Made by a program: the position numbers and the translations under genes
Assembly (NCBI GenBank): GCA_934255435.1
Contig: CAKQNZ010000004.1
Location: forward strand, 1 to 29,018
DNA from: an uncultured Clostridia bacterium
GTDB taxonomy: Bacteria > Bacillota > Clostridia > Peptostreptococcales > Anaerovoracaceae
Reading direction: 5' to 3'
Length of the DNA stretch: 29,018 bases
The notes under the pieces: generated by a model
Told to the model about the DNA's origin: nothing
Database searches by the model: none
What the model saw: the letters and a program-made list of their open reading frames with translations, nothing else
Shown here: piece after piece, positions 22,774-29,018 of the stretch
How positions within the stretch are numbered: position 1 is the stretch's first letter
Layout of the letters: every line of letters begins with the position of its first letter

Positions 22774-22820
22774 GAAAGCGTAAAGCCAGATTACTGGTTT
22801 TGCGCTTTCTTTTCGTTTTA
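22774..22820 (+). terminator. Strong hairpin terminator in the MATE leader
   Basis: GAAAGCGTAAAGCCAG (22774-22789) pairs with CTGGTTTTGCGCTTTC (22794-22809) as a 16-bp stem, two G-U pairs, 4-nt loop, then TTTTCGTTTT. It lies downstream of the consensus promoter at 22726 and upstream of the MATE gene, so it may both end the PI-PLC transcript and attenuate the MATE transcript. Confidence 0.88.
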
Positions 22821-22852
22821 CGGATAATTTTAAGAACAGGAGAATTTCAGAA

Positions 22853-24235
22853 ATGGAACAGGAAAAACAGCAGGTGGCTGTCAACAGGATGGGAACGGAG
22901 AAGGTATCGAAGGTGATGATATCCATGGGTATACCGATCATACTGTCCATGGTGCTGCAGGCCTGCTACAATATCGTGGACAGCATGTTCGTTGCCAGGA
23001 TACCAGGCACAGGCGAGAGTGCGGTGAATGCTCTGACGCTGGCGTTTCCGGTACAGATGCTCATCGTAGCACTGGGCATAGGAACAGGCGTAGGCGTCAA
23101 TGCGCTGCTTTCCAGGACGCTGGGGGAGAAGGATGAAGATAAGGTCGCATTCATTGCAGGCAACGGAGTGGCACTGGGGATCATCATATATGTGGCGTTT
23201 TTCATATTCGGACTCTTCGGTATAGATGTCTATCTGAGATCGCAGACGACAGAACAGCTGATACTGGAAATGGGGCATACATATCTCAGCATATGCACTC
23301 TGGCATGTATTGGAATGGTGATGTTCTCGATATATGAAAAACTGCTCCAGGCGACAGGAAAGTCGATATATTCGACCATCGCAATGATATCGGGAGCGGT
23401 GACCAATATCGTACTGGATCCCATAATGATCTTCGGATATCCTGGACTTCCGGAAATGGGCATCGCAGGAGCGGCATACGCTACAGTTATCGGTCAGTTC
23501 GTGTCGTGCATCGTTGCCATGTATTTTCATTACAGAAAAAATGTCGAGATAAGAAGCGGCGTCAGATATATGAAGCTCAAGCTGCCCATAGTCAGAGAGA
23601 TATATGTCATAGGACTTCCGGCAATAATAATGCAGGCGCTTATGTCCGTGATGACATACGGAGTCAATATAATCTTCGGTGCAGTTTCGACTGCTGCAGT
23701 AACGGCATACGGCATATTCTACAAGATACAGCAGTTCATTTTCTTTGCAGGATTCGGACTGAGGGACGCCATAACGCCGATCGTATCCTTCAACTACGGC
23801 ATGGGAAGCAGGAAACGTGTAGAGGAAGGCATCAGATACGGACTGATCTATGTTGAAGCTATCATGGCGGCAGGGATAATACTGCTGCAGGTGTTCGCAG
23901 GACCGCTGGTAGCGATATTCGGTCTGTCTGATACTACTGCAGAACTTTGTATATCGTCGATACGCATAATATCCACGGGATTCCTCTTTGCCGGCGCCAA
24001 CATAGCACTGCAGGGCGTGTTCCAGGCACTGGGGTGTGGTATAAGTTCTCTTGTGATATCACTGCTGCGACTGCTGATTGTGGTGATGCCGCTGGCAAAG
24101 GTATTTTCCATGATGGAAAATGCAGAAACGCTGATCTGGCTGGCGTTCCCGATAGCCGAGTTAGCAGCTATGGCAGCAGCTCTGGTACTTCTCAGGAGAG
24201 TGTTCAGGAAAATCATATCCGGGATGGAAGACTGA
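22853..24235 (+). CDS. MATE family efflux transporter (second copy in window)
   Basis: A 460-residue, roughly 12-helix MATE protein, distinct from the one at 5807. Family motifs: MISMGIPIILSMVLQACYNIVDSMFV at the N terminus, a GVNALLSRTLGEKDEDK loop, EKLLQATGKS after helix 4, GLPAIIMQALMS at the start of the second half, and FNYGMGSRKRVEEG in its mirrored loop. The 16-residue N terminus is charged. Substrate unknown; drug or metabolite export by ion antiport is the family role. AGGAGAA lies before the ATG at 22853. It is separated from its consensus promoter by a strong terminator, so expression probably depends on antitermination. It ends at a hairpin shared with the convergent azlD. Confidence 0.9.
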   Translation: MEQEKQQVAVNRMGTEKVSKVMISMGIPIILSMVLQACYNIVDSMFVARIPGTGESAVNALTLAFPVQMLIVALGIGTGVGVNALLSRTLGEKDEDKVAFIAGNGVALGIIIYVAFFIFGLFGIDVYLRSQTTEQLILEMGHTYLSICTLACIGMVMFSIYEKLLQATGKSIYSTIAMISGAVTNIVLDPIMIFGYPGLPEMGIAGAAYATVIGQFVSCIVAMYFHYRKNVEIRSGVRYMKLKLPIVREIYVIGLPAIIMQALMSVMTYGVNIIFGAVSTAAVTAYGIFYKIQQFIFFAGFGLRDAITPIVSFNYGMGSRKRVEEGIRYGLIYVEAIMAAGIILLQVFAGPLVAIFGLSDTTAELCISSIRIISTGFLFAGANIALQGVFQALGCGISSLVISLLRLLIVVMPLAKVFSMMENAETLIWLAFPIAELAAMAAALVLLRRVFRKIISGMED

Positions 24236-24256
24236 GTATAAATATCACGGCAAATA

Positions 24257-24309
24257 AAAACTGATACGCCTGCAGATTTTGCGACCCGCTGCCGGCGCAT
24301 CAGTTTTTT
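24257..24309 (+). terminator. Bidirectional terminator between MATE and azlD
   Basis: AAAACTGATACGCC (24257-24270) pairs with GGCGCATCAGTTTT (24294-24307), one mismatch. T runs flank it on both strands (TTTTTT to 24309 on plus, TTTTTA on minus), so it can end both convergent transcripts. It touches the azlD stop codon. Confidence 0.85.
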
Positions 24310-24625
24310 AAGCTAACATCATTATCATCTCGACTGCGAATACTGCAAGGCATGCGCCGATAGCGACCACCAGAAGCCCTTTGCCTCTGGATGCCAGCAG
24401 TATAGCGACAAGCAGTCCTGCTGCGGCGGATATCATACTGCCTGTGGCGTAGAGTATGGCAGGGAACGTCATGGCTGCCAGCACTGTGTAAGGTATATAG
24501 TACAGGAACGAGTTGATGAACCTGTTTTCGATCTTCCTGTTCATTATCACGAAAGGTATGACCCTTATAAGGTATGTCACGCCTGCCATGACGATGAGAT
24601 ACGGTATGAATTTGCTGAACCCCAT
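24308..24625 (-). CDS. azlD: AzlD-family branched-chain amino acid exporter subunit
   Basis: A 105-residue membrane protein with three to four helices, matching AzlD (PF05437-like): YLIVMAGVTYLIRVIPFVI at the N terminus, FLYYIPYTVLAAMTFPAIL in the middle, and a final hydrophobic helix. The start is placed at 24625, where GGAGG precedes an ATG that overlaps the azlC stop (TGATG). Starting at 24694 instead would add 23 Cys/Arg-rich residues read from inside azlC. With AzlC it forms a two-subunit exporter of branched-chain amino acids or analogues. Confidence 0.88.
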   Translation of the reverse strand: MGFSKFIPYLIVMAGVTYLIRVIPFVIMNRKIENRFINSFLYYIPYTVLAAMTFPAILYATGSMISAAAGLLVAILLASRGKGLLVVAIGACLAVFAVEMIMMLA

Positions 24626-25326
24626 CACTGCACCTCCTGACTCTCGCTGACAGGGAAAAGTACAGCGCCTGCCGCTGAAGCAGCTACTGCACATATGATG
24701 ATGGCAAATCCTGTCGAAACACCTGAAAAAACAGGAGTATAGCGAAATGCGGCACTGATGGCTACAGCAATGGCAACTACTGCCAGGACACGCCTGTCTT
24801 CCTTTGCCTTAGGAACTACTACTGCGATGAACATGCCGTAAAGCGCCACACCCAGGGCACTTGTTATTATCTCAGGCATGATATTGCCAAGGATAGCTCC
24901 TGTCACAGTACCGGCAGTCCATCCGATTACCGGCAGCGAAGCAAGACCTGCAAAATAACGTCTGCTTATCTGACCGTCCTGTCCTATTGCCACAGCGAAT
25001 ATCTCATCAGTGATGGCAAATCCCAGTATCAGACGCCATATACCTTTGAATCTGTCATTCACTTTCTGTGAAAGAGCGATACCCATCAGCCCGTAACGAA
25101 GATTGACAACAAACTGCATTATAGCCATTTCGAGATATGTGCCCATATGAGTCAGGACAGTGACTCCCGCAAACTGTCCGGCCGAGGTCAGATTGGTAAT
25201 CGATATCAGCATAGACTCGATCCAGGTACAGCCAGCCTCCACCGCCATAAGGCCAAAGGCGACAGAAACCGAGAAATATCCTAATGCGATGGGGATACCG
25301 TCACGGACCCCCTTAGTGAAACTCAT
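24625..25326 (-). CDS. azlC: AzlC-family branched-chain amino acid exporter subunit
   Basis: A 233-residue protein with about six to seven helices, typical AzlC length (PF03591-like). Motifs: GVRDGIPIALGYFSVSVAFG at residues 6-25, ITNLTSAGQFAGV, NLRYGLMGIALS and FAITDEIFAVA, all in the family order. It is the large subunit of the AzlCD exporter; the pair relieves excess of leucine, isoleucine or valine, or their analogues. GAAAGGA lies 11 nt upstream of the ATG. It is the first gene of the minus-strand azlCD operon and overlaps azlD by one base. No Lrp-type regulator is adjacent. Confidence 0.9.
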   Translation of the reverse strand: MSFTKGVRDGIPIALGYFSVSVAFGLMAVEAGCTWIESMLISITNLTSAGQFAGVTVLTHMGTYLEMAIMQFVVNLRYGLMGIALSQKVNDRFKGIWRLILGFAITDEIFAVAIGQDGQISRRYFAGLASLPVIGWTAGTVTGAILGNIMPEIITSALGVALYGMFIAVVVPKAKEDRRVLAVVAIAVAISAAFRYTPVFSGVSTGFAIIICAVAASAAGAVLFPVSESQEVQ

Positions 25327-25362
25327 TGTTAAAACATCCTTTCTTTTTTGCGTAACGTCAAT

Positions 25363-25391
25363 ATTATATACTCATATCGGAATAAAGTAAA
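25363..25391 (-). promoter_or_regulatory. Promoter of azlCD
   Basis: On the minus strand TTTACT (25391-25386), 17-bp spacer, TATAAT (25368-25363), about 37 bp upstream of the azlC ATG. Confidence 0.7.
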
Positions 25392-25535
25392 ATCATTTAG
25401 AAACAATCGAGCTGCAGTGATATTTCGGGAAGAAAGGTTATTCCGAAGTTATGGGAAATAATGGTATGACTGAAGCAAAAAAACGAAGTTATTATAAACT
25501 AATTGAAAATAATTTTCAGAAAACATCAAAATGAC

Positions 25536-25565
25536 TTGTCAGGATGTGTCAAAAAGGTGTAAAAT
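25536..25565 (+). promoter_or_regulatory. Probable promoter of the SipW/TasA-like locus
   Basis: TTGTCA (25536-25541), 18-bp spacer, TAAAAT (25560-25565), about 90 bp upstream of the ATG at 25655. A short palindrome TGAAAAT-A-ATTTTCA lies upstream at 25504-25518. The 328-nt gene-free stretch 25327-25654 otherwise holds only the azlC promoter. Confidence 0.5.
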
Positions 25566-25654
25566 ATGTCCGTATTTTAATGTTAAATGTTATTTTTGAC
25601 GGAGTGTATGTATATACAGTTGTCAAAATGTTATAGAAGAGTTAGCAGATAACT

Positions 25655-26935
25655 ATGAAAATCAGGAAAAACAGCGATTCAAAAACTATAAAATCACAGA
25701 AATTCATACGGCGGATGATATATATCCTGTGCGTTCTGCTTGTGCTGAGCGGAGCAGGTCTTGCTGTAGTTTCAGCTGCGTCACGCAGCGCCAAATCACC
25801 GACCCTGGAACTTTATAAAAAACATGCTCAGGACAACAAAGCATTCAATGTGAGCAATATGGTGCCGGGAGACAAGGTCAGCAGAGATTTCACAGTGCGT
25901 ATACATCACAGCAGTTCTCTGAAGCTTTTCTTTGAAACTGAGATAACGCAGCAGACGAAAGCTCTCGGTGATGTGCTGCAGGTCAGCGTCACAGACAAAG
26001 GCTCCGGTGCTACGATCTGTCAGGGGACTTTCAACGAGATAAACAAAAAAAGCTTTACACAGAAAATAAAAAAAGCTTCACGGGGAGTCACGGACGTGAC
26101 GTATCAGGTGGATGCATGGCTCGATACCAGTGTAGGCAACCAGTATCAGCAGGCTCTGCTGAAGGCAGACCTCAGATGGTATGTTGAGTGCACCGGAGGC
26201 AGCACAGGACCAACTGATAACAGTAAGCCTTCAAAGCCGGGAAACGGCGGCGGACTGACTGCCAGGACCGGCGATACAGTGAATCTGATACTTTGGATAG
26301 TCATGGCAGCATGTGCACTGGCGATCATCATACTGATGCTCAGCTCACGCAGAGACCGCAAAGGTCAGAATGACGGCATGGATGAAGCAGATGCAGCAGT
26401 GCAGAAGAAACTGCATCGGAGCATGATCATCGCTGTGCTGCTGGTACTGATGCTGGTAGTCACCAGCTTTGCGCTGATATCATCGATAGTATCGGTAAAA
26501 GACAATACTTTCGAGACCGGCATCGTGAAGATAAACCTCAATAACGGCGAGCCGGTGATACACGAAGACGAGTATCTGTTCGAACCGGGCATGAGAGTAA
26601 AGAAACAGTTCTTCATCGAAAACGAAGGCTCTATTGATGCCTATTACAAGATATATATGGGTGACGTGGCAGGAGATCTGTCAGATGTGCTTCAGCTGAC
26701 CGTTACCGAAAACGAAAGCGGGAAGGTCCTGTATCAGGGTACAGCCAGTGAGCTGACACGAGGTTCTGATGCAGTCAGTGACGATATCCTGTCAGCAGGA
26801 GAACGAAAGGATCTGACGATACTGTTCTATTTCCCTGAAGAAAGAGGGAACGAGGCACAGGATAAAGAACTGTCATTCAGGATGAGCGCTACAGCTACAC
26901 AGGTTAGAAACAATCCGGGACACAGTTTCGAATAA
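25655..26935 (+). CDS. Two-module surface protein with internal ARTGD sorting-like motif, TasA-locus type
   Basis: A 426-residue protein that looks like two exported proteins fused end to end. Module 1: basic N terminus, helix about 21-41, extracellular beta-rich domain about 50-185, a Pro/Gly/Ser linker, then ARTGD at 203-207 followed by a hydrophobic helix and RRDRK, the layout of a sortase-type anchor. Module 2: a charged linker (about 231-255), a signal-anchor-like helix (about 257-279), then a beta domain with VKINLNNGEPVI, LFEPGMRVKKQFFIENEG and YKIYMGDV, a pattern seen in proteins encoded beside SipW and TasA/CalY. Both modules share a VLQ(L/V)(T/S)VT...G...Q/YQG motif, suggesting duplication. 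With three helices the ends lie on opposite sides. No stop codon separates the modules. The ribosome site is weak. It is followed 32 nt later by sipW. Confidence 0.75.
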   Translation: MKIRKNSDSKTIKSQKFIRRMIYILCVLLVLSGAGLAVVSAASRSAKSPTLELYKKHAQDNKAFNVSNMVPGDKVSRDFTVRIHHSSSLKLFFETEITQQTKALGDVLQVSVTDKGSGATICQGTFNEINKKSFTQKIKKASRGVTDVTYQVDAWLDTSVGNQYQQALLKADLRWYVECTGGSTGPTDNSKPSKPGNGGGLTARTGDTVNLILWIVMAACALAIIILMLSSRRDRKGQNDGMDEADAAVQKKLHRSMIIAVLLVLMLVVTSFALISSIVSVKDNTFETGIVKINLNNGEPVIHEDEYLFEPGMRVKKQFFIENEGSIDAYYKIYMGDVAGDLSDVLQLTVTENESGKVLYQGTASELTRGSDAVSDDILSAGERKDLTILFYFPEERGNEAQDKELSFRMSATATQVRNNPGHSFE

Positions 26936-26967
26936 GATGCTGCGACCGGTCGAGGGGAGACATTTGA

Positions 26968-28443
26968 ATGAAAAAGACTTTGAACATTATCAAAAAAGTG
27001 ATCGTATGGATGATCGTGGTGTTTTCGCTGGGAATGATGGCATTCACCATCGTTTCCGTCACGACTTTCGACAGGGCTGACCGCAGTCTGTTCGGATACA
27101 GTGCATTCATCGTACTGTCTGATTCCATGAAAGCCACGGATTTCGATGCAGGTGATCTGGTACTGATCAAAAAGACTGATCCCAGCAAGCTGAAGGCAGG
27201 AGATATTATTTCTTTCCAGTCGCCTGATGAATCCAATTACGGCGAGATCGTGACCCACAAGATCAGAAAAGTGACAAAGGACAGCGATGGCAATCCGGGA
27301 TTCGTGACTTACGGTACAACTACGGATTCCAACGACCAGGGTATAGTCACATACAACCTTGTGATCGGTAAATATCAGGGACATATACCGAATGTAGGGA
27401 CATTCTTCCAGTTTCTGAAGACTGTTCCGGGATACTTCATCTGCATATTCACGCCATTCTTCATACTGATACTCGTACAGGCACGAAACAGCATCAAGCT
27501 TTTCCGCAAGTACAAGAAAGAGCAGGTGGAGGAGATCCAGAATGAAAAGAAAGAGCTGGAGGAAGAGCGTCTGAAATCACAGCAGATGATGGAGCAGCTG
27601 GCTCGAATGCAGCAGCAGATGCAGCAGAGCGGTATGGAAATACCGCAGATGCCGGGGCAGCCGGCTATGCAGCCTCAGGTCCAGCAGGGAACGCCGGCAC
27701 AGATACAGGCTCCGGTCGCAAATGCACAGCCTCAGATGCAGAATCAGCCGGTACAGATGCAGCAGACACCGCAGGTCCAGGTGCAGACCCCGGCGGAAGG
27801 CATACAGCCTCAGGCCACAGTGCAGCCGCAGTTCACACAGCCGCAGCAGGAAAGCCCGCAGATGCAGCCTGACACAGCTCATCAGCAGATGCAGACAGGA
27901 ACATCGGTGAATGCACAGTCACCTCAGGCAGCACCACCGCAGATACATACAAAACCTGCGCAGCAGGCAGTCCGTCAGCCACAGCAGTATGCACAGAATG
28001 TGCAGCATGGCAGTGATGCAGCAGCTCAGAAAATGATGCAGCAGGATTATCAGATGCGGCAGAAAATAGCACAGCAGCAAAGGCAGGCAGGAAAGACTGC
28101 AGGCGATATGAGGCGCCAGGCAGCAGTGCAGCAGGCAAAGTCAAAACAGGCAAACATGACACAGCCGGTACGCCAGCAGCCGAAGCAGGATATGAAAGCT
28201 CAGAGGACCGTGCAGACTGCGCAGCAGTCGGGACAGACTCAGCAGAGCACTCAGCGTGTCCAACAGCAGAGACCGCAGCCACAGCAGACAGCACCAAAGC
28301 AGAGCAATGCAGCACAGCACAGCGGAGCTCAGCCACAGACAGCGCAGCGAAAAGTGCAGGCTCAGCAGAGAAAGCCTTCACAGGGAACTGCGAAGAGCAG
28401 CGTAGACATAAAGTCGATCATACAGGAAAACAAAGATCGCTGA
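26968..28443 (+). CDS. sipW: SipW-type signal peptidase I with long Gln/Pro/Ala-rich tail
   Basis: A 491-residue protein. Residues 1-175 are a SipW/ER-type signal peptidase: helix about 10-32, catalytic Ser53 in LSDSM, AGDLVLIKK and AGDIISF strands, His97 in VTHKI replacing the Lys of ordinary bacterial enzymes, and a TTTDSNDQG stretch with candidate catalytic Asp120/123, then GKYQG and a second helix (about 152-171). This part removes signal peptides from TasA/CalY-type proteins. Residues about 176-215 are a charged coiled coil (KKEQVEEIQNEKKELEEER). Residues about 216-470 are low complexity: Gln, Pro, Ala and Met with QMQQ, PQMQ and AQQ runs. It ends with SVDIKSIIQENKDR. Known SipW proteins have about 190 residues, so the tail of about 300 residues is exceptional. 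It is predicted to be cytoplasmic. GAGGGGAGA precedes the ATG. Confidence 0.88.
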   Translation: MKKTLNIIKKVIVWMIVVFSLGMMAFTIVSVTTFDRADRSLFGYSAFIVLSDSMKATDFDAGDLVLIKKTDPSKLKAGDIISFQSPDESNYGEIVTHKIRKVTKDSDGNPGFVTYGTTTDSNDQGIVTYNLVIGKYQGHIPNVGTFFQFLKTVPGYFICIFTPFFILILVQARNSIKLFRKYKKEQVEEIQNEKKELEEERLKSQQMMEQLARMQQQMQQSGMEIPQMPGQPAMQPQVQQGTPAQIQAPVANAQPQMQNQPVQMQQTPQVQVQTPAEGIQPQATVQPQFTQPQQESPQMQPDTAHQQMQTGTSVNAQSPQAAPPQIHTKPAQQAVRQPQQYAQNVQHGSDAAAQKMMQQDYQMRQKIAQQQRQAGKTAGDMRRQAAVQQAKSKQANMTQPVRQQPKQDMKAQRTVQTAQQSGQTQQSTQRVQQQRPQPQQTAPKQSNAAQHSGAQPQTAQRKVQAQQRKPSQGTAKSSVDIKSIIQENKDR

Positions 28444-28665
28444 AGAAATCAGGATATATAAAAGCATATAAGCTTTGTATATATAATCGAACAGATAAAG
28501 AGGCACGGGAAAAGATACCGCAGAACACGCCAGGCAAAAGATGACAGGGAGAGCAGAACAGCGTGTGTGGTGCGGTCACAGAGAGCCGACGAAGAAATAC
28601 TGAAGTATTTTGTCAGGGGAAATGTACATTACAGATATGATCGTTAATGAACAAAGGAGGACGTT
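28444..28665 (+). other. Structured leader before the TasA/CalY-type gene
   Basis: This 222-nt gap has a TATAAT at 28482-28487 without a good -35. It can fold ACCGCA/TGCGGT outside ACACGC/GCGTGT (about 28516-28593) enclosing CAGGCAAAAGATGACAGGG, and further on AAATACT/AGTATTT. Strings such as AGGGAGAGCAG and CAGAGAGCCG recall T-box stem I, but no T-box antiterminator block is present. It may be a translation-level leader or an RNA-processing spacer. Confidence 0.3.
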
Positions 28666-29018
28666 ATGAACGAGAGTACAAAAACGAAAAAAGCGCTCCG
28701 AGGCAGTATCTTTGCATTATTCATATGCATAGCACTGCTCATCGGAACAACATTCGCATGGTTCACAGACACAGCAAGCACAGGCGTGAACAAGATCCAG
28801 GCCGGTAATCTGGATGTGGAACTGGAATACAGTACGGATATGACTAACTGGAAAACAGCTACATCGACTACTCAGATGTTTGACGACAACGTACTGTGGG
28901 AACCAGGTCACACTGAGGTTGTATATCTTCGTGTAAAGAATGCTGGAAATCTGGCACTGAAGTACAATATAGCTACTAACTCTTATGATATGGAAAGAGG
29001 AAAGAATGCTGCTGGTGA
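28666..29018 (+). CDS. TasA/CalY (camelysin)-type protein, 3' end beyond the window
   Basis: The first 117 residues of a protein that runs off the window. It begins with a short basic stretch and a hydrophobic segment IFALFICIALLIGTTFAWF, followed by TDTASTGVNKIQAGNLDVEL: the SipW-dependent signal and mature N terminus of TasA/CalY-family biofilm or surface-fibre proteins. Later residues WEPGHTEVVYLRVKNAGNLALKY match the Ig-like strand pattern of that family. AAAGGAGG lies 5 nt before the ATG at 28666. Its place next to a SipW-type peptidase shows that this is the enzyme's likely substrate. Fibre formation is known for B. subtilis TasA; here it is inference. Confidence 0.88.
   Translation, partial: MNESTKTKKALRGSIFALFICIALLIGTTFAWFTDTASTGVNKIQAGNLDVELEYSTDMTNWKTATSTTQMFDDNVLWEPGHTEVVYLRVKNAGNLALKYNIATNSYDMERGKNAAG

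Noticed and set aside
24623..24694. Longer N terminus for AzlD
   Set aside because: The extra residues are Cys/Arg-rich and lie inside azlC; the ATG at 24625 has a GGAGG site and begins the family homology.
27600..28380. CAG-rich stretch as a non-coding microsatellite or sequencing artefact
   Set aside because: The frame is open throughout with mixed CAG/CAA/CCG/GCA codons and ends in a non-repetitive charged C terminus, so it is read as a real Gln-rich protein region.
28516..28630. T-box leader
   Set aside because: Only short T-box-like strings are present; the conserved antiterminator bulge, terminator and an amino-acid gene are missing.

Overview
The window looks like chromosomal DNA of an anaerobic, Gram-positive Clostridia-type bacterium (Bacillota). 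The signs are strong AGGAGG-type ribosome binding sites, TTGACA/TATAAT promoters, a U32-family protein, an ABC-F ATPase, an aldo/keto reductase with two 4Fe-4S clusters, a cobalamin riboswitch, and SipW/TasA-type surface genes. No rRNA, tRNA, insertion sequence, phage or CRISPR array was seen. The genus cannot be fixed from the sequence alone.

Layout. 1-5.7 kb: an ECF-transporter S component overlapping a metal-dependent amidohydrolase; a YeiH-type exporter on the minus strand with a palindrome over its promoter; an AEC transporter; then a cobalamin riboswitch with a terminator-type expression platform controlling a small Cys-rich protein. Next is a scar in which the 3' half of a LysR gene (minus) is joined head-to-head to an internal piece of an EutH-like ethanolamine permease gene (plus), followed by a DUF4125 gene. 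5.7-9.2 kb: a MATE transporter with an odd leader ORF, DUF2752 and DUF4190 membrane proteins, a truncated response-regulator gene, and a YczE/YitT-like membrane protein. 9.3-14.2 kb: a LysR regulator and a complete overlapping potABCD spermidine/putrescine importer operon. 14.3-19.6 kb: a U32/DUF3656 protein with an ABC-F ATPase, then an aldo/keto reductase behind a MerR-type promoter with a 19-bp spacer. 19.6-20.0 kb: no long ORF, but on the minus strand a consensus promoter, tandem structured repeats and an intrinsic terminator that together define a transcript of about 250 nt. 20.1-25.4 kb: a secreted lectin/PI-PLC protein, a second MATE transporter behind a promoter-plus-terminator leader, and convergent azlCD. 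25.6-29.0 kb: a three-gene surface-protein locus made of a double-module membrane protein with an internal ARTGD sorting-like motif, a SipW-type signal peptidase with a Gln-rich tail of about 300 residues, and the start of a TasA/CalY-type protein that runs off the window.

How the genes fit together. Much of the window is transport (ECF, YeiH, AEC, two MATE, PotABCD, AzlCD) with a dedicated regulatory site at many loci. The B12 riboswitch next to an ethanolamine-permease remnant suggests a decayed B12/ethanolamine locus, because ethanolamine ammonia-lyase needs B12. The two best candidates for undescribed biology are the minus-strand tandem-repeat RNA (19651-19900) and the SipW/TasA-like locus with its fused substrate protein and Gln-rich peptidase tail (25655-29018).
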